This document shows, in pieces, positions 36,868 through 44,380 of a stretch of DNA of 64,000 nt (positions are counted from its first letter, which is position 1; every line of letters begins with the position of its first letter). The position numbers and the translations under genes were made by a program. The stretch is taken from the NCBI GenBank assembly GCA_937139605.1, contig CAKZQG010000027.1, positions 4,493 through 68,492 of the forward strand, in the 5' to 3' direction. The stretch is from an uncultured bacterium. GTDB taxonomy: Bacteria > DRYD01. Below the pieces are notes generated by a model. It worked only from the letters and a program-made list of their open reading frames with translations. It searched no databases and was not told the DNA's origin.

Positions 36868-37839
36868 CTACCTGTTTTGAATTTTACTTTTATAAAAGTG
36901 ATTTATAATTTGTTTAGCAATAAGGTAAGCGTTATAGGCAGCACCCCTAAGAAGATTATCACTAACACTCCAAAACCCTAATAAATTGCTATCTAACTTC
37001 CTAACCCTTGCTAAATGAACTTCATTAGTATTAGAAACATTATAAGGAACAGGTAAATTGGAATTATCTAACCATATTTTTAAAGCTTTTGTAATATTAC
37101 CAAACTCAATTAACTCATCTAACAATTTATTATAATTAAAATCTTGCTTAGTTTTAACATAAACTACCTGACTATGAGCTCTAATAACAGGAACCCTAAC
37201 AGTAAAAGGAAAAACTTTAAATTTGGAATTAAGAATTTTTTGGGATTCCAAAATAATTTTCTTTTCTTCAGTACATATAATATCCTCAGAGTTAGAATTA
37301 TCAAAAGAACCTATAACAGGGAATAAATTATAAGCGATAGGATAAGGTAAATGCTTATTAGAAAAATCATTAGTTTTAATTTGATATTTAAATTCTTCTA
37401 GTGCTTTTTTCCCTGCACCAGATACCGATTGATAAGTAGCAACAAAAACTTCTTCTATTCCATAAATATCTAAAATAGGCTTTAAGGGAATAACTAATTG
37501 GATAGTAGAACAATTAGGATTAGCAATAACTTTTTTAGTTTCTTTTATAGTATTTAAGTAATTATTATCTAATTCTGGGACAACGAGATTAACTTCAGGA
37601 TCTAATCTAAAAAATGAGCTATTATCAATAACAAAGGTATCAGCAAAAATCTTAGGAGCAATATATGCGCTAACATCATTATCAACACATAAAAAAACTA
37701 TATCATATTTCTTTAGTTTTTCAAAATCAATATTATCATTAGAACCTAAACCAGTAATCTCCCAATCCTCGTTATTTTCAATTATTTTAGATAACTCGCT
37801 ACCTACTAATCCATTAATCCCTATTATACTAACTCTCAT
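36868..37839 (-). CDS. asd: Aspartate-semialdehyde dehydrogenase
   Basis: Reduces aspartyl phosphate to the semialdehyde, the step after LysC toward lysine/DAP, threonine and methionine. NADP-binding start MRVSIIGINGLVGSEL, catalytic Cys110 in VIANPNCSTIQLV, YQSVSGAGKKALEEF, and the catalytic His in VPVIRAHSQVVYV. Length 323 fits the Gram-positive-like Asd group (about 330). No Shine-Dalgarno precedes the ATG; instead a predicted pseudoknot ends 13 nt upstream (37853-37917). Unlinked to lysC-lysA (25 kb away). The downstream space to the DgkA gene holds the palindromic repeat. Confidence 0.95.
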   Translation of the reverse strand: MRVSIIGINGLVGSELSKIIENNEDWEITGLGSNDNIDFEKLKKYDIVFLCVDNDVSAYIAPKIFADTFVIDNSSFFRLDPEVNLVVPELDNNYLNTIKETKKVIANPNCSTIQLVIPLKPILDIYGIEEVFVATYQSVSGAGKKALEEFKYQIKTNDFSNKHLPYPIAYNLFPVIGSFDNSNSEDIICTEEKKIILESQKILNSKFKVFPFTVRVPVIRAHSQVVYVKTKQDFNYNKLLDELIEFGNITKALKIWLDNSNLPVPYNVSNTNEVHLARVRKLDSNLLGFWSVSDNLLRGAAYNAYLIAKQIINHFYKSKIQNR

Positions 37840-37852
37840 AGTTTTTTAATAG

Positions 37853-37917
37853 TGCTGGGATATTTGTATTCCGCCTAATTATTTACTTTTATTCTTTATC
37901 CTTTCCCCAGCAGGCGG
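37853..37917 (-). promoter_or_regulatory. Candidate structured RNA (H-type pseudoknot) before asd
   Basis: On the minus strand: CCGCC (37917-37913), TGCTGGGG (37912-37905), a 29-nt A-rich spacer, GGCGG (37875-37871), AATACAAATA (37870-37861), TCCCAGCA (37860-37853). Segment 1 pairs with 3, and segment 2 with 4 (7 Watson-Crick pairs plus G-U), a crossing arrangement. Same architecture and loop as at 55649 and 59179. The asd ATG starts 13 nt later, without a ribosome-binding site. Confidence 0.6.
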
Positions 37918-37998
37918 TACTGTTTTAAATTATATTTTAAATTATATTTTAAATATTTACAAAAAACAAAAAATACTAAAAACAAGAAATCATAAGTT

Positions 37999-39216
37999 TT
38001 AAAATTCTTTCTTAATTTCTTCTTTTTTAATTACAGGGTAATATTTAGCATGAATTAATTCAGAAAATTTTTTAAAATCAAAAATAAAATTCTTATTAAC
38101 TTCGTAATTTTTTTTATTTATTTTTTTAATATTTTGTTGTAGTTTTGAAATAAAAGCAGGAAAATCGATTTCTGTATTTTTTTCTTCTTTAATTAAGTCA
38201 ATATTAGGGTTATAATTACAAGCGGTTAATGCATTATAATATTGATGATCATCAGCAGCATAAGGATAAGGAATTAATATTGCATTTTTATTAAGATAAA
38301 GGATTTCAGTAGTAGCAATTCCCCCGGCTCTACTAACTATAATATCACTATTTAAATAAAAATCTATTATCTCATCAACATATTCCATAACATTTATCTC
38401 TAAATTAACATCCCTATTATAAAACTTAATTATTAATTTATTATCATAAATATTTTTATCATAATCTAAGTTAGTTTTATTTTGAATTAAATTAAAAAGC
38501 GAATTAAGAAGTTCTTTATAATTCTTTTTACCTGAAATTATAAATACTTTTGAAATATTAAGGGAATTTTCAAAGTTAGATAATAAAAAATCTAAAAATT
38601 TAAGTGCTAAATTATTAATAGATTTAGCTCCTAAACTACCACCTATAAAAAGCAAATTAATCCCATTATCATTAATTAAATTACCTTTATTATTTTCAAT
38701 TAAATAGAATTCTTTTCTTAAGGGGTTAGGAAATATAAAAGATTTATTATGAAAAGATTTATTAATATAATTTAAAGATTCTTTAAAAGGAATAACAATA
38801 ATATCGGCTAAATTAGCTAAGAATTTATTAGCTTTACCTACTAAAACATTTTGTTCCATAATAATTAATTTTTTATTTTTTAGTTTTGCTGCAACTGCTG
38901 AAGGAATACTATTAGAACTCCCTAAGGTAATAACAATATCTATTGATAATTTATCTATTAAATTAGCAATAAATAAAACATCTGTAAAAAATACTGAGAT
39001 ATTAGCAAATATATTTTTTAAATAGAAATGGTAAAATGGTTTTATATAAAAAGCTTCTATATTATATTTTTGTTCTAATAGAGAAACTTGGTCAATATTT
39101 ACAGAATTAATAGGAAGAATAAGGAAATAGTTATTATTAGGGAGGTTTTGGATAATGGAGTAAGCAGGATAAAAGTGCCCCCCTGTACTCCCAGCACAAA
39201 ACAAAATATTACTCAT
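37999..39216 (-). CDS. murG: UDP-GlcNAc:lipid I N-acetylglucosamine transferase
   Basis: Makes lipid II on the cytoplasmic face of the membrane. GT-B fold: N-terminal CAGSTGGHFYPAYSII (donor/acceptor loop, GGTGGH-like), TLGSSNSIPSAVAAKL and MEQNVLVGKANKFLAN in the acceptor half; FIGGSLGAKSINNLAL, SRAGGIATTEILYLNKNAILIPYP and ADDHQYYNAL in the UDP-GlcNAc half. At 405 residues it is longer than E. coli MurG (355) because of Asn/Lys-rich inserts near 215-260. It is alone here; other mur genes of the usual dcw cluster are missing. Start ATG at 39216 with no ribosome site. Confidence 0.94.
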   Translation of the reverse strand: MSNILFCAGSTGGHFYPAYSIIQNLPNNNYFLILPINSVNIDQVSLLEQKYNIEAFYIKPFYHFYLKNIFANISVFFTDVLFIANLIDKLSIDIVITLGSSNSIPSAVAAKLKNKKLIIMEQNVLVGKANKFLANLADIIVIPFKESLNYINKSFHNKSFIFPNPLRKEFYLIENNKGNLINDNGINLLFIGGSLGAKSINNLALKFLDFLLSNFENSLNISKVFIISGKKNYKELLNSLFNLIQNKTNLDYDKNIYDNKLIIKFYNRDVNLEINVMEYVDEIIDFYLNSDIIVSRAGGIATTEILYLNKNAILIPYPYAADDHQYYNALTACNYNPNIDLIKEEKNTEIDFPAFISKLQQNIKKINKKNYEVNKNFIFDFKKFSELIHAKYYPVIKKEEIKKEF

Positions 39217-39721
39217 TACTTACTATCAAACTACTTAACCTAAAATAAAAACAATAAAAATACTCTATTATATAATTCCTAATTTCTTTAATAAACCCTT
39301 TTTGGATTTATTTATTTTTTAAAGATATTTTACAGTAATAACTTTTCAATTTATAACTAATTAAACAGTAAAAGTAATTGCCCTTTATTTAGGTTATAGA
39401 ACCACCAAACTTAGTTTAAGTATAAATAATTATATTACTTTAAGTGCTTCTTATTAAATTTCCTTTTATTTATTATTTTTTTAATAAAGTTTATTTAGTT
39501 ATCACCTTTGTGATAACTCCCTCATTTAAAGCTGGCTATATTTTATATAAAGTCGCAGTTCTTTTTATTTATATTATCTACATGTTTAAGTTCTAAATTT
39601 TCTGCTCTTAATGCTTATAAATTCAGCAAGCTTTATTTTTTAACAATTCTTCTACTTCTTATAAAAGATATATACTTTTTATTGTTGTTTGTTAAAAAAC
39701 ATTTTAAAAAATTTTTATAAA
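39217..39721. other. 505-bp gene-free region with hairpin and repeat remnant
   Basis: No intact ORF on either strand. It holds a perfect 8-bp hairpin GTTATCAC-CTTT-GTGATAAC at 39498-39517 and, at 39555-39636, a segment resembling 5175-5300 (24 of 28 bases at 39607-39634, plus the TTAAGTTCTA block at 39586-39595). The hairpin lies about 200 bp past the pseudopilin stop and lacks a T run on the minus strand, so a terminator role is uncertain. Confidence 0.45.
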
Positions 39722-40366
39722 TTATTTTAAACCTTGTAGTAAGACAACAAGTGCAGCATTTGTGGTATTATAATTTACTGGCGTAAAAGTTAAGTTAGCA
39801 GGGATACCATTAGAGCCTACAATCAAACCAGTATTATCAACTCCATTGTCTAATTCTTGATCTATTTTTCTTAGGGAGCTAAATGGTATTGCATTAGCTC
39901 CAGAAACAGTGGGATTTTCTACTACTAAAGCAACTGCCTTTACAAAAGTATATTCACTTCCTGTTTGATTTCCAAACTGAAACCCTGTGGAACTATATTG
40001 AGTTATTAAAACAAAACTTGTTCTCCAGGGACTAGCATTAGGCCACGTATCGTTAGTAGAGTTAGTTGTAGTTAAACCTGTTGGGATTTTTTCAATATAT
40101 GGACCTCTCCAATTGGGACTAGCACCTATATTTGCTGCTAAGGAATCCCATCTTAAAGGGAATACTCCTAAATCATTATAATATAACAAAGCAGCAGTTT
40201 TTAAAGTTCTTATTTCTCCAGTCATCCTACTTATCCTTGAATCTTCCACCCTATTTATTATATAAGGCAATAATATAGCAGCCAATATTATTATAATTGC
40301 TATTACTACTAATAATTCTATTAAAGTAAACGCTTTTTTCTTTCTAATTAGCTTTTTTATCATCAT
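39722..40366 (-). CDS. Type II secretion/type IV pilus-like (pseudo)pilin
   Basis: A 214-residue prepilin. The N-terminus KKAFTLIELLVVIAIIIILAAILLP is a class III signal: cleavage is expected between Ala12 and Phe13 (Ala rather than the usual Gly), with the conserved Glu at +5 (Glu17). After the hydrophobic stalk helix, RTLKTAALLYYNDLGVFP and WRGPYI resemble GspG-type major pseudopilins. The rest is a beta-rich globular domain ending VVLLQGLK, perhaps a minor pilin. Preceded by AAAGGGGGTGATT, a strong site. Monocistronic here; other pilus genes (45413, 47025) are on the opposite strand 5 kb away. Confidence 0.9.
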   Translation of the reverse strand: MMIKKLIRKKKAFTLIELLVVIAIIIILAAILLPYIINRVEDSRISRMTGEIRTLKTAALLYYNDLGVFPLRWDSLAANIGASPNWRGPYIEKIPTGLTTTNSTNDTWPNASPWRTSFVLITQYSSTGFQFGNQTGSEYTFVKAVALVVENPTVSGANAIPFSSLRKIDQELDNGVDNTGLIVGSNGIPANLTFTPVNYNTTNAALVVLLQGLK

Positions 40367-40464
40367 TAATCACCCCCTTTACTATTATATAATATATATT
40401 TTTTTTTAAATTCCTTCCTAAAAAACATATAAAAAATAATGAATTAAAAAAATAAAGAATTAAT

Positions 40465-41016
40465 TTAAAAGGGATTTAAAGGAATTGTTTTAAGTTTATA
40501 ATAAACGGGTCCAGTGGGTAGTAAAACACTCTGAAATAAAGCTATCTCTTGTACTTTAAACTGAATAGCTGGAATTTTAAAATTCTTTATTATTTCCATT
40601 TCCTTTAAAGTCAATTTATTTTTAATTCTTGCTATAGTTAAATGTGGGATAAACTTTTCTTTTATATCCATGTAATCCTTAAATTCCTTAAGTATCTCAT
40701 TATAAACTGATAAAAAAAACTCATAATTATCAGGCTTTAAATATAAAACTCTATAATTAAAATCATATATCCTTTCATCTATAGAAACAATATAAATATT
40801 ATCAAAATTAAACTTTAAATTTTGGAATTTATTAATTAAAAGAGATTTATCTATTTCTTTGAAGAAAGCAAAAGTAATATGTAAATTCTCAGTATTAACC
40901 CACCTAATAGCTTCATATTTAAAATATTTTTTTAATTCAAACAAGGAAATAGTTATATAATTTTTAACTTCAAATGGTAAATCTAAAGCGATAAATGCTC
41001 TTATTAGTTCTTTCAT
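40465..41016 (-). CDS. thpR: RNA 2',3'-cyclic phosphodiesterase (2H family)
   Basis: A 183-residue two-histidine phosphoesterase. Both catalytic H-x-T-x motifs are present: NLHITFAFF (His about 47) and FIPHLTIARI (His about 125). The start RAFIALDLPFEVKNYI and the end YKLKTIPL are typical of the ThpR/LigT group. The enzyme opens 2',3'-cyclic phosphate RNA ends and can ligate tRNA halves in vitro. It lies upstream of the pseudopilin on the same strand (98 bp) and is divergent from mnmE across 229 bp of A-rich sequence in which I see no further gene. Confidence 0.93.
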   Translation of the reverse strand: MKELIRAFIALDLPFEVKNYITISLFELKKYFKYEAIRWVNTENLHITFAFFKEIDKSLLINKFQNLKFNFDNIYIVSIDERIYDFNYRVLYLKPDNYEFFLSVYNEILKEFKDYMDIKEKFIPHLTIARIKNKLTLKEMEIIKNFKIPAIQFKVQEIALFQSVLLPTGPVYYKLKTIPLNPF

Positions 41017-41245
41017 TTATAATAAAAATTAAACAAAAGATATTTTTTTCCCTTCTAAAACTAGCAAAATTTAAAAAACACTATATATTAAAATCACCTA
41101 CTTTTTTAATGAGTTGTTTTAATATTTAACTCCATTTTATTTTCTTATATTTTCCTACACAAGCAAGAAAAAATAAAAACATGAAGAAAAATTAAAATAG
41201 AAATAATAATAATAATAACAAAATAGTAATAAAAACACAAAAAAA

Positions 41246-42679
41246 ATGTTAAATGAATTATTATTAAAAGAGGATACAATAGTAGCGATTTCTACGGCTT
41301 TAAAAAATGCTCCTATTGGAATAATCAGAATAAGTGGAAATAAAGCATTTAATATAATATCAAAAATATTTAAGCCTAAAAATAATAAAAAAATTGATTT
41401 TAATAAAGGATATAGGATTTATTACGGATATATTATAGATGATAATGAAAAAGTTATAGATGAAGTATTAATAAGTATATTTAAGAGTCCATATAGTTAT
41501 ACAGGAGAAGATATGGTAGAAATAAGTGCTCATGGGAATATGATAATATTAAATAAAATAGTAGAATTAATAAAATCAAAAGGTGCGAGATTAGCTAAAG
41601 GAGGTGAATTCTCATTAAGAGCAGTTTTAAATAGTAAAATGGATTTAACCAAAGCATTTGCTATAAAAGAAATAATAGAAGCTAACACTGAAAAGCAATT
41701 AGAAATAGCTTTTACTAATCTCAATGGAAAATTATCCAATAAAATCAATGAAATAAAAGATAAATTAAGCTATTGGATCCCATGGATAGAAGCATTAATA
41801 GATTTCCCCGAAGAAGATATCCCACCAATAGATTACAACTTATTAATTCAGGATCTAATTAATATCAAAAAAGATATAATAAAAATATTACAGAACTATG
41901 AAAGATTAAGAATATATAAAGATGGGATAGATACGGTAATAATTGGGAAACCAAATGTAGGGAAATCTACTTTTTTTAATTATTTATATGGTCAAGAAAG
42001 GGTTATAACAAGTGAAATCCCAGGTACTACAAGAGATATAATAAGTGAATATATAAATTTTAATGGGTTTTTGCTAAAAATATATGATACAGCTGGATTT
42101 AGGAAAACCCAAGATAAAATCGAAGAAATTGGTATTAAAAAAGCACTACAATTAATAAAAAACGCTAAATTAGTTTTCTTTTTAACTGAAATTGATTCTA
42201 TTGACCAAAATGATAAAGAATTATTAAAAAATCTAAATCAAAATCAATATCTAATATCTATAATAAATAAAATAGATAAAATTGAAAAAGAAAAGTTAGA
42301 TGAGTCAATAAACAATAATAAAGTTTTAATAAAAAATATTTTAAATGATCTTGGATTTAAAAATTATAGGATTATTTTTGTATCTTTAAAAGAACAATTA
42401 AATTTAGAGCAAATAAACCAAGCTTTAAATGATTTTTTTGAAAACGATCAAAACTTAGAGGATAACTTTTATATAACTGATAATTTTCAAAAAGAATTGT
42501 TAGAAGATATTTTAAATTATATAGATAAAGCAATTATTGAATATCAAGATAATAATCCTGTAGAATTAGTATTAGTTAATTTAAGGATAGCATTAGAAAA
42601 GATTTTAAATCTTTTAGGTGTAAATCTAACTGAATTTGTTATAGATAATATGCTTAATAGATTCTGTATAGGAAAATAA
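41246..42679 (+). CDS. mnmE: tRNA modification GTPase MnmE
   Basis: With MnmG, builds the 5-carboxymethylaminomethyl group of wobble uridine-34. N-terminal formyl-THF domain (AISTALKNAPIGIIRISG, FKSPYSYTGEDMVEISAHG), helical domain with inserted G domain: IGKPNVGKSTFFNYL (P-loop, about 233), IPGTTRDIISE, YDTAGFRKT, INKID, and the C-terminal RFCIGK with the catalytic cysteine. Length (477) is normal. The ATG at 41246 has no ribosome site, only an A-run. No mnmG, yidC or jag neighbours, unlike in many genomes. Confidence 0.97.
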   Translation: MLNELLLKEDTIVAISTALKNAPIGIIRISGNKAFNIISKIFKPKNNKKIDFNKGYRIYYGYIIDDNEKVIDEVLISIFKSPYSYTGEDMVEISAHGNMIILNKIVELIKSKGARLAKGGEFSLRAVLNSKMDLTKAFAIKEIIEANTEKQLEIAFTNLNGKLSNKINEIKDKLSYWIPWIEALIDFPEEDIPPIDYNLLIQDLINIKKDIIKILQNYERLRIYKDGIDTVIIGKPNVGKSTFFNYLYGQERVITSEIPGTTRDIISEYINFNGFLLKIYDTAGFRKTQDKIEEIGIKKALQLIKNAKLVFFLTEIDSIDQNDKELLKNLNQNQYLISIINKIDKIEKEKLDESINNNKVLIKNILNDLGFKNYRIIFVSLKEQLNLEQINQALNDFFENDQNLEDNFYITDNFQKELLEDILNYIDKAIIEYQDNNPVELVLVNLRIALEKILNLLGVNLTEFVIDNMLNRFCIGK

Positions 42680-42703
42680 AATTTAATTCTAATATAAATT
42701 TTG

Positions 42704-42738
42704 CTAAAAAAATAAGGGGTAGTAGTAATTCTACCCCT
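42704..42738 (-). terminator. Terminator of the 42809 gene (and possibly mnmE)
   Basis: Stem AGGGGTAG (42715-42722) with CTACCCCT (42731-42738). On the minus strand it is followed by TTATTTTTTT, so it best serves the 42809 gene; on the plus strand the tail after mnmE is poor in T. Confidence 0.85.
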
Positions 42739-42808
42739 GTGATTATTGTAGAATAGTTGTTTTAGTTATTTATCTTTAATTTTTGGAGGGATGCTTTTTT
42801 AAAATTTA

Positions 42809-43111
42809 CTAAGGTAAGAAGGGGATGTCACTACCTTGATCCTCATCATGTATACTACCATATATGATAGTTACCCTGTAATAATTTTTATCATATCCTC
42901 CGGCATCAGATATTAGTTCGACTTTAATATCTATTATTTTAATATCATAGTATGGATAATCCCATTCAAATTGTTTTATGGCTTTTCTTATTGCTTCATT
43001 TCTATTCCAAGCTTCTATAAAATAAACAGCTTTCCTTTCTTTTCTAACTGTCTTACTTTCATTAAATCTAGTGTTTACTATGTGGTTTAAATTTGTAGAT
43101 TTTACTAGCAT
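42809..43111 (-). CDS. Small protein of unknown function, divergent from the graspetide precursor
   Basis: A 100-residue hydrophilic protein that I do not recognise. It has a basic N-terminal half (FNESKTVRKERKAVYFIEAW), a predicted helix NRNEAIRKAIKQFEWDYP and beta-like stretches IKIIDIKVELISDAGG and YYRVTIIYGSIHD, an alpha-beta pattern reminiscent of small ferredoxin-like or DUF folds. It has no signal peptide. Its ribosome site AAGGAGGTGTCGG is as strong as those of the TTGTAA-box genes and of the precursor at 43305, from which it is divergently transcribed across 193 bp. Function in the RiPP locus (leader binding, immunity or regulation) is possible but only by position. Confidence 0.7.
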   Translation of the reverse strand: MLVKSTNLNHIVNTRFNESKTVRKERKAVYFIEAWNRNEAIRKAIKQFEWDYPYYDIKIIDIKVELISDAGGYDKNYYRVTIIYGSIHDEDQGSDIPFLP

Positions 43112-43207
43112 ATACCGACACCTCCTTAACTTTTTTATTTTTTTTAGATTTTAAGTAATTTTACATTATTATTATTAAATTTATTTTAAAAATATATAGA
43201 AATAAAA

Positions 43208-43298
43208 TTGTAAAAAAATGTTAAAAAATGAATAGTGTTTATTTATTTTTAAAAAAATTGATTATATATATATTGAAAAAACTAAAAAATGGAGGTGT
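43208..43298 (+). promoter_or_regulatory. Promoter and leader of the graspetide operon (TTGTAA-box family)
   Basis: TTGTAA at 43208-43213 and TGTTAA at 43219-43224, 11 bp apart. TATATATATATTGAAAA follows, with TTGAA at 43273, 54 bp after the second box. The TGATTATATATATATTGAAAA stretch is almost identical to that of the glycine-zipper gene. GGAGGTG at 43292-43298 sits 6 nt before the ATG at 43305. Confidence 0.65.
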
Positions 43299-43304
43299 TT
43301 ATAT

Positions 43305-43793
43305 ATGAAAGATATTAATTTTACAACAAGTGTTCAAGAAACAGGAGAAATGAAAAGATATACTACATTAGCAGTAGGAGAAGAAGGAGGTCGAGATAAA
43401 CCAATACAATGGTCAACATTTGCAGTAGGTGAAGAAGGAGATAACCGAGATAACCCCACACGATTTACAATTTTTGCAAGAGAACTAGGGGAAACAACAT
43501 TTGCAGTTGGTGAAGAAGGTGACGATAATATTAGAGATATACCGCCTATAAATAATGATTATCATATGTTATTAGTATTAATAAAACAACTGTTAGATAA
43601 AATAAGAAGAAATATAGGTATAGGGGTAGGTATAAATCCTTCACCTATAGCTCAAGATCCTATAATTAGTGGCCCACCACCAGTGAAAGGTAGACCAGTA
43701 CCAGGGCAAAATTACACCGATAGCATGCCTAGAAGTATGTCAGCTAATAATTCAACAAGAATAGAACACGCTTATCTCCCAGAAGCTGAATAA
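43305..43793 (+). CDS. Graspetide (omega-ester peptide) precursor, plesiocin-like, multi-core
   Basis: 162 residues. Three core motifs of the form [T/S]TxxxxEE are present: TTLAVGEE (20-27), STFAVGEE (37-44) and TTFAVGEE (64-71). A fourth, TIFARELGE (55-63), is degenerate. The units share the trailer G-[G/D]...RD-x-P (RDKP, RDNP, RDIP), so they arose by duplication. TTxxxxEE is the plesiocin-type core, in which an ATP-grasp ligase joins Thr hydroxyls to Glu carboxylates; an ATP-grasp gene lies two genes downstream. Unusual: only 19 residues precede the first core, and about 85 residues follow the last, including a helix (YHMLLVLIKQLLDKIRRNIG) and a Pro-rich tail. There is no double-Gly or signal sequence, and no protease or exporter adjacent. 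Strong GGAGGTG ribosome site. Confidence 0.82.
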   Translation: MKDINFTTSVQETGEMKRYTTLAVGEEGGRDKPIQWSTFAVGEEGDNRDNPTRFTIFARELGETTFAVGEEGDDNIRDIPPINNDYHMLLVLIKQLLDKIRRNIGIGVGINPSPIAQDPIISGPPPVKGRPVPGQNYTDSMPRSMSANNSTRIEHAYLPEAE

Positions 43794-43849
43794 TTTTTAT
43801 AAAATATTAAGAAATAATCTTATAAATTACAAAAAGGAGAATATTAAAA

Positions 43850-44380
43850 ATGTCTAGTGAAAATATATGCATATTATGTACTAATTTAATTGAAATTGAA
43901 GAAGATGATACTTTTTATTGTGCAGATTGTAATTTTAGATGGGAATACAAGTTAAAAGGAAATTCTCCTTTTTTAAATCAATTACTAAAATTAATAGAGC
44001 TGTATAATAATAATGAAACTTCGATAGATTTAGTACATATAGCACTGAGTAATTGGATTAATGAATTAGATTTATCTATACAAGATTCAAATACAAGAAT
44101 TAACATCCCTTTTCCAAGTATTATAAAAAAAGCAATAAAATATTCTTTATTATCACTAAAAGACTTAAAAAATAGTTTAGAAAATATTGACATAGAAAAA
44201 ATAAAGGAATTTAATTTTCAAGATATTATAAAAAACGATGAAAAAGTTTTAAAAGTATTTAATCAAGTTTTTAAATTATTAAATAAAATTCAAGATGATA
44301 AGTACTATATTTTACAGGAATATAGAAAAGAAAAGATAGAAATAGAAAATATCAAAATAGAGGAATTAGATTATGATTAA
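43850..44380 (+). CDS. Zinc-ribbon protein in the graspetide operon, function unknown
   Basis: 176 residues. The N-terminus has a CxxC...CxxC ribbon: ICILCTNLIEIEEDDTFYCADC (Cys pairs about 6-9 and 23-26), rubredoxin/zinc-ribbon-like. The rest (about 35-176) is predicted all-helical with no membrane segment and no family that I recognise. It begins 56 bp after the precursor, with AAAAAGGAG before the ATG, and its last codons overlap the ATP-grasp start by 8 bp, so the two are translationally coupled. The coupling suggests a stoichiometric partner, for example a leader-binding or scaffold protein for the ligase; this is inference from position. Confidence 0.72.
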   Translation: MSSENICILCTNLIEIEEDDTFYCADCNFRWEYKLKGNSPFLNQLLKLIELYNNNETSIDLVHIALSNWINELDLSIQDSNTRINIPFPSIIKKAIKYSLLSLKDLKNSLENIDIEKIKEFNFQDIIKNDEKVLKVFNQVFKLLNKIQDDKYYILQEYRKEKIEIENIKIEELDYD

